Shown here one piece after another: positions 24,350-36,752 of a stretch of 64,000 nt of DNA. Source of the stretch: Antitrichia curtipendula (taxonomy: Eukaryota; Streptophyta; Bryopsida; Hypnales; Leucodontaceae); the NCBI GenBank assembly GCA_951230915.1, contig OX579633.1, positions 27,934,574 through 27,998,573 of the forward strand, written 5' to 3'. Below the pieces are notes generated by a model. It was not told the origin of the DNA, made no database searches, and worked only from the letters and a program-made list of their open reading frames with translations. Position numbers and translations under genes: made by a program. The stretch's first letter is position 1; every line of letters starts with the position of its first letter.

Positions 24350-24734
24350 CCGTCCGCCTTTATACCTGTCCGCCACCAAACCTAAAGTAGGTCCGGCTGC
24401 GGATGCCCTCCCAAACCTCCCAAAGCGGACTAGGTCGTCCGATCAAGTGGACGGTCAGATTGTCCGATTGATCGGACGGTCTGGCCGTCCGCTGGATCGG
24501 GCGGCCGGATCGTCCGATCAATCGGACAATCTGACCGTCCACTTGATCGGACGGTCGGATCGTCCGAGTCGAACCGCTCGTCCGTCCCGACCGCCGTCCG
24601 CCCTTCCCGTGGTCTGCATCCGTCGGACGGTGACCACTACGTCCGCTGCGTCCGCAACAGCGTTCGCGGACGCTGCGTCCGGACGTCCGGACGTCTGATT
24701 TTTGGACGTAATTTGCCCCCGGACGTTCCAATTC
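24350..24734. repeat. Subterminal GC-rich GGACGG/CCGTCC array, right end of element 1
   Basis: Units alternate as GTCCGAT[CT][AG]ATCGGACGGTC and CCGTCC[AG]CTTGATCGGACGG, giving many perfect dyads. It extends to the terminus, with GGACGTAATTTGCCCCCGG next to the TIR. Confidence 0.88.
24357..24366 (-). promoter_or_regulatory. TATA-like box of RING gene
   Basis: GGTATAAAGG on the minus strand, at the gene-proximal edge of the array and about 150 bp ahead of the ATG at 24206. Confidence 0.6.
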
Positions 24735-24744
24735 GTCAACCCTG
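24735..24744 (-). repeat. Terminal inverted repeat, right (element 1)
   Basis: GTCAACCCTG, the perfect inverse of 8386-8395. Confidence 0.93.
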
Positions 24745-24752
24745 CCGGGGAT
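24745..24752. repeat. Target-site duplication CCGGGGAT, right copy
   Basis: Identical to 8378-8385. Confidence 0.95.
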
Positions 24753-25126
24753 GTGCTCAGGCAGGTTGCCCAACTGCTGTCTCTGCTGGCATAGACGTTG
24801 GTACGTGGTGGCTGAGCCGAGTTCAAAAAATGCGTAGGAGAGTTGGAAATAAGTGGGGTTTGGGCAAGAATCTAGTCAACCTCATGTCCAAGGATGTAGT
24901 AGGTAAGAAGGTAAGTTCTGCCCCTTCAATGCAGATTACGTTGAATTGGTTCAAAACAGCGCCGGGGAAGAACAAATTCAAATATGACGTCACTGACACC
25001 CAATGGATAGACATTGATAGCGTGATTTGCACTATTGCACTTTCATTCAATTGTAGAAGTAATGTTTACACTCTAGAAGAAAATGATAGGAATGTACTCG
25101 ATGAGTTTGTTTCCAAAAATCAGTGA
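24753..25126 (+). pseudogene. Large transposase-like protein, 3' part
   Basis: When the giant element is removed, the frame of the 4243-8377 gene continues here without a stop for about 125 codons: TWWLSRVQKMRRRVGNKW, then ITLNWFKTAPGKNKF, and a C-terminal segment ending FVSKNQ at 25126. The continuity across the duplication is the evidence that both parts are one gene; the function of this C-terminal segment is unknown. Confidence 0.7.
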
Positions 25127-26391
25127 GCGTTGCAGCTAACTCCGGGATCCATGCTCGTTGGATTCAGATGGAAGGTCAGGTATGCACAACGCCAAGATTT
25201 ATTTTTTGATAGGCTTCAATTCTATGAACATTTCGTGTAATTTATTTTGCATGTTTCCTAGCAATCTATAAAGTTTTTTTGTTGGCATTATCTAGTTATT
25301 GCAGACCGTACAATGAGCTGCAGGTTTGTGCACTTTTTGAACCCATGGTCTGCCCTGAATTCTCTCATTTTTTGGCACAGTTTTGTTGGTTCCTCAAATT
25401 TTTATATATTGTGGACTTTATCTTGTTTTTTCTCTTCTTGTATTTTGGGGTGGTGGTTTGGGGTCCCCTGATTTTGGGTCTGGGACTTCAATCTGCCACG
25501 TCTTGTTGTGATTGGATCGATGGTAGATGTAGGGTTTAAGGATCTCTTTTGCAATTCTGTATCTTGTGAAATTGGGTTGCTGTGACTGATTGGAGTTAGG
25601 GTATCGGATTGCAATCCTTTTTTCCACATTAGTCACATCAGAAAATGAGGGTTTAGGGTTAGTTTGCAAATTTGACATTTTGAGTTGATTTCTGTGATTC
25701 CCAAGCAGATTTGCTGTGACAAGCAACTTTGACGCATCGATGGAGGAGGTTTTCTGGAGTTTATTGCAGCGGGAGGGTGCCAAAGGAATCAAATTCACGG
25801 CATTTTGTCTTAGTTCGCTCAGGATTCTACTATTTTTTGGGTTCTTTGCAATTTTTTGGGAGCACTCCTGGAGAATTTGGCAGGTCACGTGGGTGCTGGT
25901 CTTTTGCGCTACAGGAATCTCCTAAAACCGCTCTGTCCAGCATGAATTGTAAGCGCACCCTCAACCCTCATTTTCCTTCATTTCTATTCTACCCTAAATC
26001 TTGCCTATGCGTTGTTATAAACCCTAATTTCCAGATGCTGAGTTCCCACTCAGACGCTCCTTTTGTGCTCGTTTTCTCAGCTACTTCTGCAGTGAGAGGT
26101 GCGACGGAGGAGAGCGCTGCTGTTGGACCGGGAATTCAAGTTCTGGCGCTACAATTAGCGCGCTATATGGTGGGGGATTCTGTTCACTCCGTAGCGACCA
26201 AAGTGAACCGCAGGTACCCTGAACCTGCTTCCGCCTCTCACGTTTTTGAATTTCAGCATCGTTTTGCATTGTGGTCTTTTAATGTGGATGCGCAAACAGT
26301 GCGAAAATTTGTGCACTTTGGTCCAGCAGATCTCCAATTTGTGTTTTACATAGTCTAGGATTTTTGCAGCACGTGAGGGCAGCGGGTATCC
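25127..26391. other. Non-coding, T-rich, intron-like sequence
   Basis: No recognisable product. The 209-residue frame at 25729-26358 has no known motif and runs through poly-T stretches, so it is not annotated as a gene. Confidence 0.4.
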
Positions 26392-26649
26392 ATGGAGAAC
26401 GTCGACTTTGGAGCTATCATGCACGACTGCATGTTTCAATTTGTTGGCCACCTACCCGAGGATGATTGGAAGCGTGCATTCATAGACGAGGAAGCATCAT
26501 TGGTAGTCCTCCCAAGTCTCGCTGCTGTTTGCAAGAATTGGCGCGACAGTGTGTATGGACTTACAGAGTTTGCAATCATACGCATTGCCTTTGCTGATTC
26601 CAAGCAGATGAAGCCGCATAGACTCTCTCAGTGTGGCTCACAATCGTGA
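26392..26649 (+). CDS. Possible first exon of an F-box-like protein
   Basis: A short frame opens with MENVDFGAI and contains HLPEDDW, then LPSLAAVCKNWRDSVYGL. This resembles the second half of an F-box (L-x2-V-C-x2-W-R). It may be an exon: a frame starting after a CAG at 26725 (VEISQHLRTAALASFTVSEL) could be a second exon, though I see no convincing donor. It could equally be a fragment or noise. Low confidence. Confidence 0.3.
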   Translation: MENVDFGAIMHDCMFQFVGHLPEDDWKRAFIDEEASLVVLPSLAAVCKNWRDSVYGLTEFAIIRIAFADSKQMKPHRLSQCGSQS

Positions 26650-26869
26650 AAGAAAGAGATGACATTTGTGGTATCAAAGTACCAGACTGCTCTCTCTCTC
26701 CTCTCTCATTCCTGGGCGTTGCAGGTGGAGATTTCTCAGCATCTCCGCACGGCAGCACTTGCAAGTTTCACGGTCTCGGAATTGCAAGACCTGCGCTCGA
26801 AGCTGCACGAGGGTTGGGGTGCAACCGAAATCCAGGTGGATGCAGGCTACAAGTTGTAGCCCTCTCCCC

Positions 26870-28940
26870 GGATTTGGATTACGCCCTCCCAAGGTTCCAC
26901 CTGATTCTACTTGTTTCTGGATTCTAAGGTAGTTTTCTACACCCCTAAACCGTGCACCCTAGTCTTCTTTTTGCATTTTCTCTGATTTTTTTGTCATGTT
27001 GCTCGTTTCTGCATCTGTATTATGCTCTTCTTATCTCCCTCTTGTTCGATTAATTGCTTTCTTTGTTGCAGCGCAGGTGCTGTAACTTGTATCGAGAAGA
27101 AACATGTGGGCCTCAATTTTGGAATTTTTTGTGGAGGAAGGGTTTTGTGCAAGTTATGGCTGTGCACCTTTTGTTTTTGAGTGTTAGAATTTAGGCCATT
27201 TACAAGTTCTCACTGTCGCCATAACTTTCCCAAAACTGTGCTTGCACACTTGGGTTGTAGGACTCATTGTGTTTATGAACACATTTGATACATTTGATTT
27301 CCCATTGTTGTGCATTTGTGATATTTTTTGTATGTTTGTTTCACTTTCAGCCTTTGAATCCTTAGTCTGCAATTTAGCACTCATTGTTTGTGTTTAGTAA
27401 AGGAATTTCGTTTGTGTTTGGAATCTGTATGTGAGCGTATAAAGAATGTATGCAATGCAAAAGGAATGTGTATGTGATCTTTAGGAAAGTCTTTCAGCTT
27501 AAATGTGTTTGTGAACTCTAAATTCAATCCAAAATTCACTAACACTGAATAGGAAGTAGTAGAAAAAAAATGGGAAATAAAAAAGTAGTAAGTAGGGGGT
27601 GAATAGGAAGTACTAAAAAAAAATGGGTGTCCAAAAAAATGTAGTAGGTTTTCTTTTCATTATACCATAAATTCATGGCAGTTGGGAATTTAAACTAATG
27701 TATGCCCTCCTTTTAATATCCTGCATTAGAAAATTATATAATGATAGAGTGCGAAATAATCTCTCCAAAAAAAATAATACCCCCCTATAAATTACCCAGT
27801 GTTCATAGCTATGTCCTTATTTTTTTCAAAGACTGCACCCCCCGAGTAATTTAGTATGGAACAACATAATTTCAATACACTAAATAGTGAAATTAGGTTG
27901 CGTTAACAATTAAGCTGACTTACTTCAAGAAAAATTAATGACTTTACAAGTCATGAAATTGAAGTAATATTTTTACATATATTTTCATATGTACACATGG
28001 AGGATCACAAGTCCCAATTACATTTATATTTAATTTGAAAGTAGTAAATTTCTGTAAAACAACACTAAATATTTATGTAGTGTAGAACATCGAGAAATAA
28101 GTGTCAGACAACCTAAATTTACTATTTAGTGTAGTGTGTAGGAAATAAACTAAAAAAGGAGATTAAAGTCCCTTACCCTTTACACTTATCCACTTACCCT
28201 TCGCTTGTAGATAGGGTTTGCGCCGCCCAAAATTGTCTTTTGTAGAAAGTTCAGGCGGCTCATTTGCTGTCACCTTTACATTTGGCGCTAAACCTTCATG
28301 CATCCTTCACCTCCTTCAAAGCTTTCATTCTGTCCTGCAGTCTTCACCCGAGGTTTGGAAACGCAATTTTGGATAGAGAGATGGAAATGTAGTTTTGGGC
28401 AGAGAGATGCATGAAGTAGCTTTCAAATTTTGTCTCATTTCTTCCTCCCACGACTTGCTCGTCTTCGACATTATTCTCACACTAAAGCAACAAAGCCTGG
28501 TATTACCATCAAAACTTAATTTCATTTTTTATTTTTATGTTTACAGATGCAATTTTGAAAATTACTTTTCATGCTGATGTTCTTTTCCTGCAATTTGTAT
28601 CAAAGGAGCTACAGAACTGTTTGTCCTATTGGCCATCTCATGAATCTGGGGTTGTTGGTCTTGGTTTTATAGAAGGTTTGCAGGTTGTTAGTCTTGGATA
28701 ATTTTATTTTTGTCTTGATTTTCAAACAAATGCTTTACTCTTTGCCTGTAGCCCTTGAATGTCTGCATTGTGGGATGCTCAAATGTAGTGAAGTAATGAG
28801 AAAAGTTTTTTTTTTTTTTCCTCTTTGTGTTTTATGTTCGAATCTTGAAATGTTGTAGTGGGTTGTGTAGGTGAAGGGTACATAGTTAGAAATAACGTCA
28901 TTGTATCAATTGAAAATTATTTTTCTTTCTTGATCTTAGA
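26870..28940. other. Non-coding stretch with dispersed AT-rich repeat
   Basis: No gene is seen. 27967-28090 resembles 3381-3500 in direct orientation. GGGGGTGCAGT near 3515 has an inverted counterpart near 27837. Confidence 0.4.
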
Positions 28941-28942
28941 AG

Positions 28943-29568
28943 ATGTCACAAGTTATAGAAAACCAGATGGTTCCACAGATTTTGCTAGGTAATCTTAGGA
29001 AAAGAGTGAGACCAGAATATGATCAAATATTTAGGGCGCCTCCATTAAATTTATAGAACCCAAGGGAAGAAGTATGGATGACAATTTTTGCATGATAATT
29101 ATCCCTCAGAATGGTTTAAGTACAACAAGAATATTAAAAAAGCAAATAAGTGGCTTGAGTATTCAATGACACATTATCCACAAGAAGAGGGGGAAACTAA
29201 AGAAATTGGTTGAGAAGAATTTGTGCTGTGAAACTTGTTGACAATGATACAATGGAACCATTAATTTTTCAGGGTGTCAGTATAACATAGGAAGTGGAGG
29301 ACTGGAAGACATTGTCACTCATTTGGTGGAGAAACTCGATCAAATTCAAAAAATAAATAATAGGAAAATGCGAGAAGACCAAGAAAATGAAGGAATTCAG
29401 GAAGTGAACCCTATTATTGAGAATGCAGTTGTTCCTGTGGAGTTACATATTGAAAGTGATAATGAAAAATTATTGATTGCAAAATTGAATGAAAATGTAC
29501 ACACAGTGAGAAGTCGACTATTTAGTGAGATAAAATATTTAAAAAAATTCATTCCTCGAAAAAAATGA
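28943..29568 (+). pseudogene. Decayed, unidentified coding fragment
   Basis: A run of peptide-like sequence (MSQVIENQMVPQ..., LVDNDTMEPLIFQ..., then an 81-codon frame with MVEKLDQIQKINNRK) is broken by many stops. The charged composition suggests old coding sequence. I do not recognise the family. Confidence 0.25.
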
Positions 29569-29599
29569 TTTAATGGATACACATCTAAAACTGATAGTG

Positions 29600-30990
29600 A
29601 GCGAATGCATATGTTGGCTGAGTACTATCGAGAGAATCAAAGGTGCAGTTTATCATCGAGCTTACATTTCATTGCAGTGAATTGTTAGAATTTGTATGGT
29701 AATTTTTCATGATGTTGATTATGTTAGTTATTTGTAGTCAATAGTTGCATTCTATCAAAGCTTCATTGTGTGTGCACTTCAAAATAAATGAATTGTGTTA
29801 GGTTGTGTGAATGAATATGATGTTTCATATCCTAATTTCTCATTGTTGGCTTTTCAGGAATTTGAGACTTGAAGGAGTTTCTAGCAAAGGAGTTTCCGGT
29901 GCTCAATGAGTCACATTCTCTCCAATGAATTGTGAATTAAAGGACTTGAATTCTTATAAAATTCTTAAGAAGCCGCAAACCTTGTTGGGATTATCCAATG
30001 GAGAGAACAATGGTAGGATCCAAAGTAGTTTGGATGTGATTGGCCTTGCATGACATTGAGGCATTCATTCAAACCTTCTGTGATCAACAAGCTCTTATAG
30101 CAGGTCAGCAGTTGCCTCCTCATGGACCCTTGCCACTCTCAACCAAATGAAGGTAACTGATGAATATCCTTTGTGATTGTCAGATTTGTATATAAATAAT
30201 TCGAATGAAGAATGCCTAAATGAGGCATGTTGCCAATGACTGGGAGTGTTATTAATCGTTATGTGTCCCTTGAAAAAACGTTATTTTGTCAATTGGGTGT
30301 CTAAAAGTGATAGCTATGTGTGGTATGTTTCTTCTATAGCAGTCTCACTGTGGAATTTCTCAAAGAAGTTATCTAAAAAGCACACCTAGGTCCTTAGTTG
30401 TGAACAGTCGTTTGGATATAATAGTGCTTAGGCATTACATGTGTTCTTCATTGCAAGTACACGTGTTGAGTCTTGGATTCACTATGGACTTGCTTTGAAG
30501 AGTATATTTGATGAGAAGTTGTAGGCTAATGGTGTGCTTATGATTTGGAGGTCGTTTCATATTATTTTCTGTTCGTATGAATTTGTCCAATTGGATAGGC
30601 TATATAGTCTTGATGCTCTATAGGGTATGGAAGGCACCAAACTCTTCTCCAGAGCAATGGAAACCATACTGTATATAATTTGAAATATTCAAAGTCAATG
30701 AAATCAAGCTGTTGTAGACTCCTTACTCATAAATTTTGAATCACAGTTCAGCATGTTTATGATTTATGATTCTGTGAAGAACATGATCTGCAGGGATGTT
30801 ACGAGCTTTGGACTTGGAGAAAGCGACCCTATTGTATATTGGATTTTCTCCTACAAGTCCTCTAGAACAAATTGGCCATTCAACAGAATGTATTTCCATA
30901 TTGTAGGAAATCTGAGAAAGTGTGTAATGTGGAGTGACTGTCAAATAATGAGGTTTGATGTTTCTAATTGTTTGATTTTGGTGCTTGCAG
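29600..30990. other. Non-coding, intron-like sequence
   Basis: No gene is seen. It ends in TTGGTGCTTGCAG, a convincing splice acceptor for the following pseudo-exon. Confidence 0.4.
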
Positions 30991-31689
30991 TGGAGCTGAG
31001 ATCGGACGCTTTGTGGCTATGTTAAGGAACAAGGCTGAAGTTTTGAGAGCCTATGTAGCATTTTCTCTTCTGTAGGTAATTTCTTTTGATGATTAGATTG
31101 AGGCAAGATGTTTAGGACTGCTATATATTCGATTTTCTAGTGTGATGAAGATATGGAGATTGAAGTACATAAGCCTACCAAAGTGCAACCTTGAACGTGA
31201 GGCTACGCTATTGACTTTTGCCAAAATTGTATGTAGAGAGTCTAGTTTCGACTTTGGATATAATTGCTATTAATACTTTGAAAATTGATCGTTTATTTAG
31301 ATGGTGTCCCATAGATACGTGCTAATTTGCGTTGGATTCTCTTTCAACCACCAACGGGATCCAGCAATAACTGAACATGTCTATTGAAAGGACCATGCTT
31401 GTAATGGGTTTGGAGACTCTTTTAGTTGTACATATCTTATTCTTTGGCTTCTGTTTGTTGTTTCCTAAGCTTTGCACAAACTGTTGTTTCAAATTCATTT
31501 TCTCACTTGTCTCTATTTGTGGTGCAGTTTACCATACTAGGAAGGAGGCACGCATTGCACCATGTAATTCTTCTGCAAAAGGCTGGTGCAAGCAAGGTTC
31601 TACAGATTGTGGCTGCTACAGCCACTGCATCACTCTAGGCTAAAGTGTTTGCACAGTGGATGCTTTCGGGAATGCAGGAGAATTCGTGA
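30991..31689 (+). pseudogene. ARABIDILLO-like armadillo-repeat protein, last two exons, decayed
   Basis: Exon 30991-31075 follows GTGCTTGCAG and reads GAEIGRFVAMLRNKAEVLRA then YVAFSLL; it ends TAG|GTAATT where a CAG|GT donor is expected. Exon 31528-31689 follows TTTGTGGTGCAG and reads FTILGRRHALHHVILLQKAG, later ATATASL-stop-AKVFAQW. These match the C-terminal end of plant ARABIDILLO proteins (F-box plus armadillo repeats; lateral root branching in Arabidopsis), recalled from knowledge of the family. Two TAG codons replace expected Gln/Glu-type positions, and the usual final RIVLRNLE segment is altered. Upstream exons were not found, so this is a relic or captured fragment. Confidence 0.6.
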
Positions 31690-31954
31690 AGAAAATTGTT
31701 CGTGAAGGCTAATGGAAGGCCAACCGATAGTCTTAAAAAAATTGTCTGTAGAGGTTGGTTTTTCATCGAATGAGGAGCTCAGGCTTTATAGGGTTAGTTA
31801 GTGCAGGAAATCAAGTTTGAAGCAAACTGTAGAATTAGAGATTTAGTGTGATGTATTCACTTTATCTAAATTCAATGCGTGTCTTCCATATTATCACTCT
31901 GTTTTCTTTGTATTAGCACCTCATTTTGTTAGTGTTTTGTGCTTTTTGAAAATT

Positions 31955-32232
31955 CATTCAATCATAAAATATTTCATCCAAGAATTTATCATCCACATGT
32001 TCAAACTTCATCCATCAAAAAGCAATCTGTCTATATTAATTCATCCAAAAATTTATCATCCAAACTATGAAAATTCCATCCATCCAATAAATAAATCATC
32101 CAATAAATTATCATTCATCTATTAAAATATCATCTATCCAAAATTGTAGCTTCATCCTAAATTTTGTCATTCATCTAGAAAATTTTCATCCATCCAAAAT
32201 ATATTTCATCCATTTATTTATCATTCATCTGA
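31955..32232. repeat. Degenerate CATCCA-rich repeat
   Basis: TTCATCCATCCAAAA and [TA]TTATCATCCA variants recur about every 15-25 bp. Confidence 0.8.
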
Positions 32233-35200
32233 CGTTTTTTCATACGTAGTGTGTCAAGGAGTTCATAATACCGGTGTGTGTGTGTGAAGTCATAATGGGT
32301 TTTTTTTTTTTGGGGGGGGTGTATTTGGAAATCCCCCCCTCAGTGTACTTAGGGGAAGTTTATATCCCCCCCGGTATCAACCTCCCGGTTTCCCTGTGCT
32401 GTACTTTCGATGAATTGGCTTTGAGTCCACATCAACGATCTCAAAATAGGTTTTATTGAAATTGCATGGAGGCTATTTCCGCAAGCCTAAGGAGGGCTAT
32501 TATCGTGATTTTTTATTTCCTTGGTAGGAACATGTTGCTATCTTCCAAGACTCGTTTGTGATGTTATGGATAACTTTTTCTTGCTTGCTAAAAGATGAGT
32601 TGTAACAATGGAAGAGTTTGGGTATTGTATACATGGCTACTTGTGGCTATTTTTAGTGGCTAGAATCACTCTCGTCAAGTACTAGACATAGGAACATTTG
32701 CGAGAAGACGGTTTGTTAAGCAATGTAACTATCAAATTGACGTCATTGAAAACATATGTACTTCAAGTGGCAAGGAAACGCAGAGGCTTTTCACATTGCA
32801 AACTAAAAACATTGACTACTTTGCTATTGCACACATTGCAAACTCGAGCTTCAAGCCATACATTCCAAATTGAAAAGTTTGAGCCAAACACTTGTAAATG
32901 AAAACAAGAAGACAGACATAAAAGATTTGAAAACTATAAGTCATATATTGCAAACTTAGAAATTGCACTAACTAGGGAATTGAACCCTATTTGCACTAAG
33001 CAAGCCCGCTCATTTGTAATGTTAATAGGACCTGCACACAAGACAACCAAACAACTATACAAGCAAAAGTTAGAATGAACAAGAACAAGGAGATGAACAA
33101 GTGTTTCACAACTACCCAAGTGCCGATGACACTCTTCCAAACTCCAATGATGTTCTTCTGCATTCCAACTTGTGCACATGTGTCGTAGAACAAAATATGA
33201 GGATAAGTTTGGTTACTTAAGAAGTTGGGGGAAACATTTGATATTGGTACTTTTTTTTTGTTTTATGAAGTTTAAACAAAGGATCTTATCAAAATTAAGG
33301 TTCCCTATAATAAAAGTAGTGCTAGATAGTTAATTAGGTGAAGAAGCAGTTAAAGGTCTCCTGTGATTAGTGGAAACCGGAACCGGATCCAGATTCGGTT
33401 AACTAGTTGAGGATTGTTTAGTATACCAGAATCCGGTCTCAACGTCTACTGGACTGTACCAGAAGACCTATCAAAGGATAACAAGACTATTCGGGCAATC
33501 AACGGCTCTATCGGACTTTCAGGATAATCGTTAAACAATAGGAGTGTTCTGCAATCATTGCGGAAACGGCTACCCTAACCGACGGGATGTAGCTTTTGAA
33601 GTTTGGCTGCGGATCAGTTCGCCCACTCATTGTTCTCACTTAGAGATTGTTTAGTATCCTCTAAGCAAGAATCACATTCCTCACCGCGGTTAAGAGAGGA
33701 GAGGAAGAGAAGTACTGAGTTTCCAGTTCCGGTCAAGAAGAGAGAATTGGTGCAAGAGGAAGGGTTTCTTTAGCTTGATATTTCAGAGAGGTTGTGTGAG
33801 GACTGTCATTTGAGAGAAGAAACAAGGCCGTAGGAGAAGATGGTGAAAGCAGAAGGAAGCAGAGCTACACAGATCAAGGTGAAGTCAGTCAGCCCGGTCA
33901 TCCCGAAGGATGAGGAAGGACGGAAACAACTAGACTGAGGAGGATTTGGGCCAGATCGGGTGCATGGGATTCCTACGCCGACCATGGAGCTTGAAGGATG
34001 AAGAAATGATCCAGGTGCATCTGAAAAACTTGAAGAACCTTCCCTGAAGCGACTTAGGCAGTAGGTGGGAAGTTACCTAGAAGTTAGCTTAGGCAGTAGT
34101 ATAAAAATCAATTTTTTTTGGAAGAAGGTAGAAAGCTGCTAGTGAGGTACTTTTTAGTTAGATGCACCTGGACTTCTTCTTTCCAGGAAATCCAGATCTG
34201 CGATCCACATTTTGCGGAATGGTAGGGTTGGTAGGAAAGTCAACTAGAAGGATAAGGAATGGCACCTGTCATTCCCTAGTCCTTTGCTTTTTGTCTCTAG
34301 GGACCTTTTAGGATTCTTGGGGGTTAGTATTTAGGGGTTGGAAGTTAGTTTCAACTCCGGGCAATTTATACTCTTGTTTTTTCAAATTTCAATTTCTGTA
34401 AAGAAAGCTTGGATTTCAACTCCACGAGTAATGGTCTGGAAATTTTGGATCTTGTGTTGAGGAGAGGAGCAGTGATTTGTCCATTGCTAGTTCATGTACT
34501 TTGATTATGGGAATGTAGAAGAGAAGTTACCCCCGGATTCTGTCCGAATCTGGTTCCGGGAATTAGAGTGAGCTGGTTGAAAGGCTATGTGTGTACTAGG
34601 AGTGAAATCTAGCTATTATAAGTACTTGGAGACTTCTGTGGAGGATAGCCACTCTTAGGTTGGGTACATTTTGCAGGAGGCAGGCGTATACTAACCGATG
34701 TGTTGATGAGGTCTTCTTACAACCAGAAGTGAATGACATGCAAGTAGTTAGGATTGCCTAGTTATCCGGGTCATCAAACTTTGCCTTAAGGAACTGGGTC
34801 TGGAATAGGTTTGTCGTTGTAGTAAGAGAGGATTGTAGAGGCTTCCTGAGTGACCTGCCAGTCTGGATCGATTTCCGGCCTGATTGTAAAGAAGAATCCG
34901 CATTCTAGATTTTCGTGTGTGTTTCATGTGTTTTCTAAGTGGAACTTCAGTCACTTTAATCCATTGAAGGATAGGATATACGTTTCCTTCCTGAAGCAAA
35001 AGAGCAAAACCCTCCAATATAAAAGGTTAAACTATTACATCGGATACTTTACTTATTGAATCGGGATCCGGGAAAGGTACAGGATAAGGACTCTTTCTGA
35101 TTCCGAGTTTAGTTAAGTCTTACAGTTATGGTGAATTAGAAATGCAGACCTGATCCATTTTTAATTGGCAATTAAAAGTTGAGAGAGGAGAACACTAAGG

Positions 35201-35400
35201 AGATTCGGATAAGGAATTACAATTCCTAACTTTCAGATCCGGATTCCTTGTCTTGGGTTTTTGTTCCGGATTCTTTTTCCGGGAATTTTGAGGAAACCAC
35301 AAGTTAAAATCCTGTGGGAACGATACATGAGTCATCTTGGGTGTTTTACGTTAGTTTAATCCCTAAAGGTAGGATTTGTGCTTTCTTGTGCTATGACAAC
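32233..35400. other. Non-coding, possible retroelement remnant
   Basis: No gene is seen. 33340-35400 is purine-rich, with repeated CCGGA[AT]TC[CG] words. CCTGTGGGAACGATAC near 35310 is reminiscent of the LTR/leader junction of some plant LTR elements. No matching pair of long repeats, primer site or coding domain was found, so no element is called. Confidence 0.25.
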
Positions 35401-36744
35401 ATGTGCAACCCAAAGCACACCCCAGCATATACTTTGAAGTGTCAAAGAAAGTCTTGTAATTTAAGAGCTGAAATTGACAAAACTTCATAAAAACTAAAGA
35501 ACGTGGATAGAAGAGGATACTCATGAACCTACTAGAGCTTATAGATCCCTATGCCGACCATTCTTCACCACATTTATCTAAGAGTCTATAGGGCTCCTCT
35601 TTATAGGAAAAATTATCCAAAGTATAAAAATTTTATCCAAACATACAAACTACAAGTGGCAAGTGCTTGCCATGATGATTACGATGGCAAAACTTCAAAA
35701 ATTTCAAGGTGCTGAAACGACTCTCATCCTCCATCAGGCCTTGGACCATACAACAACCATTCTTGGTGACCTTGAAGTACTCAACAATCAAGTTGGATAA
35801 GTGCCTTGACAGTGAGAGATTTCTCTAGTCAGAGTTTCATCAATGGATTGATACGGAAAGGCGGTGCAAGTGTTGCATTGGCATTTGCTTTCACTGTCAC
35901 TTTGAAAAGACTCTATTGGTTGTCAAGCTTGGAAGCAAACAACATTTCAGGGGTGATGTAAGGCCTTCTCCCATCCAAGTCTATATTGCCTGCACTAAAG
36001 AGCTTGGCATGGCAATACAAATTCTTTAAAACTAATAAGTGCTATGGGATACTCTCATCTACCCTCTTTTGCTCCTACTATTTGGAATAAACAATCCCAA
36101 ACACGTCAAGTAATTCTTGTTGAAGGGATTGTTTGTCAAGTTTGTCACACACGGACTAAACAATCTCTACATTGACCAAGGCCAAATACATATCAGTGAA
36201 GCTAGTAAACAATAAGCCAACAATCACCAGAATTGGTTAACAAAAATTTGGAAATCAGCCACTAAGTCACAGTGATTTCATAGAGCAAATATGGTGAGGC
36301 AGCGACAGACAAGATGGGGGCAACCCCTCCAAAAAAAATTTGAATAAAAAGAAATGAGACACTGCAAAGAAAAAAAATGCAAATGCAATGAAGTGCCAAC
36401 AAAAATTTCAAGCATAGTTCAAGCCTAGCTAAGCTCAAGTACAAATGACAGAAACAAATAGAAATGTCAAAAAAGTTGCTTACTAGAAAACTAACACTCA
36501 ATTGTGTCTAGCAACGGTAGAACTCTTCTTTAGTAAAAAATGTCAGCCCTCGTGAGTTTGTCCTTGCATCTTGCAAAAATTGTAATAATCTTCAAATTGA
36601 ACACTAAGTGGCAAATTCCACTTTCACTGTCCAAATCTTAGAGCTACTCTAGAGGGACATTGACACTCTTCATTTGGAGGAGCTTGTTGTAACATACAAA
36701 CTCTAGCATACTGTATGCAGAAGATGGGTTGATGAACATTCTTG

Positions 36745-36752
36745 CCAGTTTA
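36745..36752. repeat. Target-site duplication CCAGTTTA, left copy
   Basis: Identical to 37792-37799 on the other side of the mini-element. Confidence 0.92.

Larger units (their letters stand above)
8386..24744. mobile_element. Giant hAT-type transposon 1, 16,359 bp
   Basis: Ends are CAGGGTTGAC (8386-8395) and GTCAACCCTG (24735-24744), flanked by a perfect 8-bp duplication CCGGGGAT. Removing the element and one duplication restores an open frame of the interrupted gene (reading KRNRGCAQAG across the join). It carries a UIM-type gene (+), a kinase-like gene (-), a BED/DUF659/hATC transposase (-) and a RING-H2 gene (-). Five GC arrays are present, four of them upstream of a gene. Ordinary plant hAT elements are about 3-5 kb with a single gene, so the size and cargo are unusual. 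Confidence 0.92.

Noticed and set aside
33340..35400. Possible LTR retrotransposon
   Set aside because: No paired LTR, primer site or coding domain could be found; left as unassigned.
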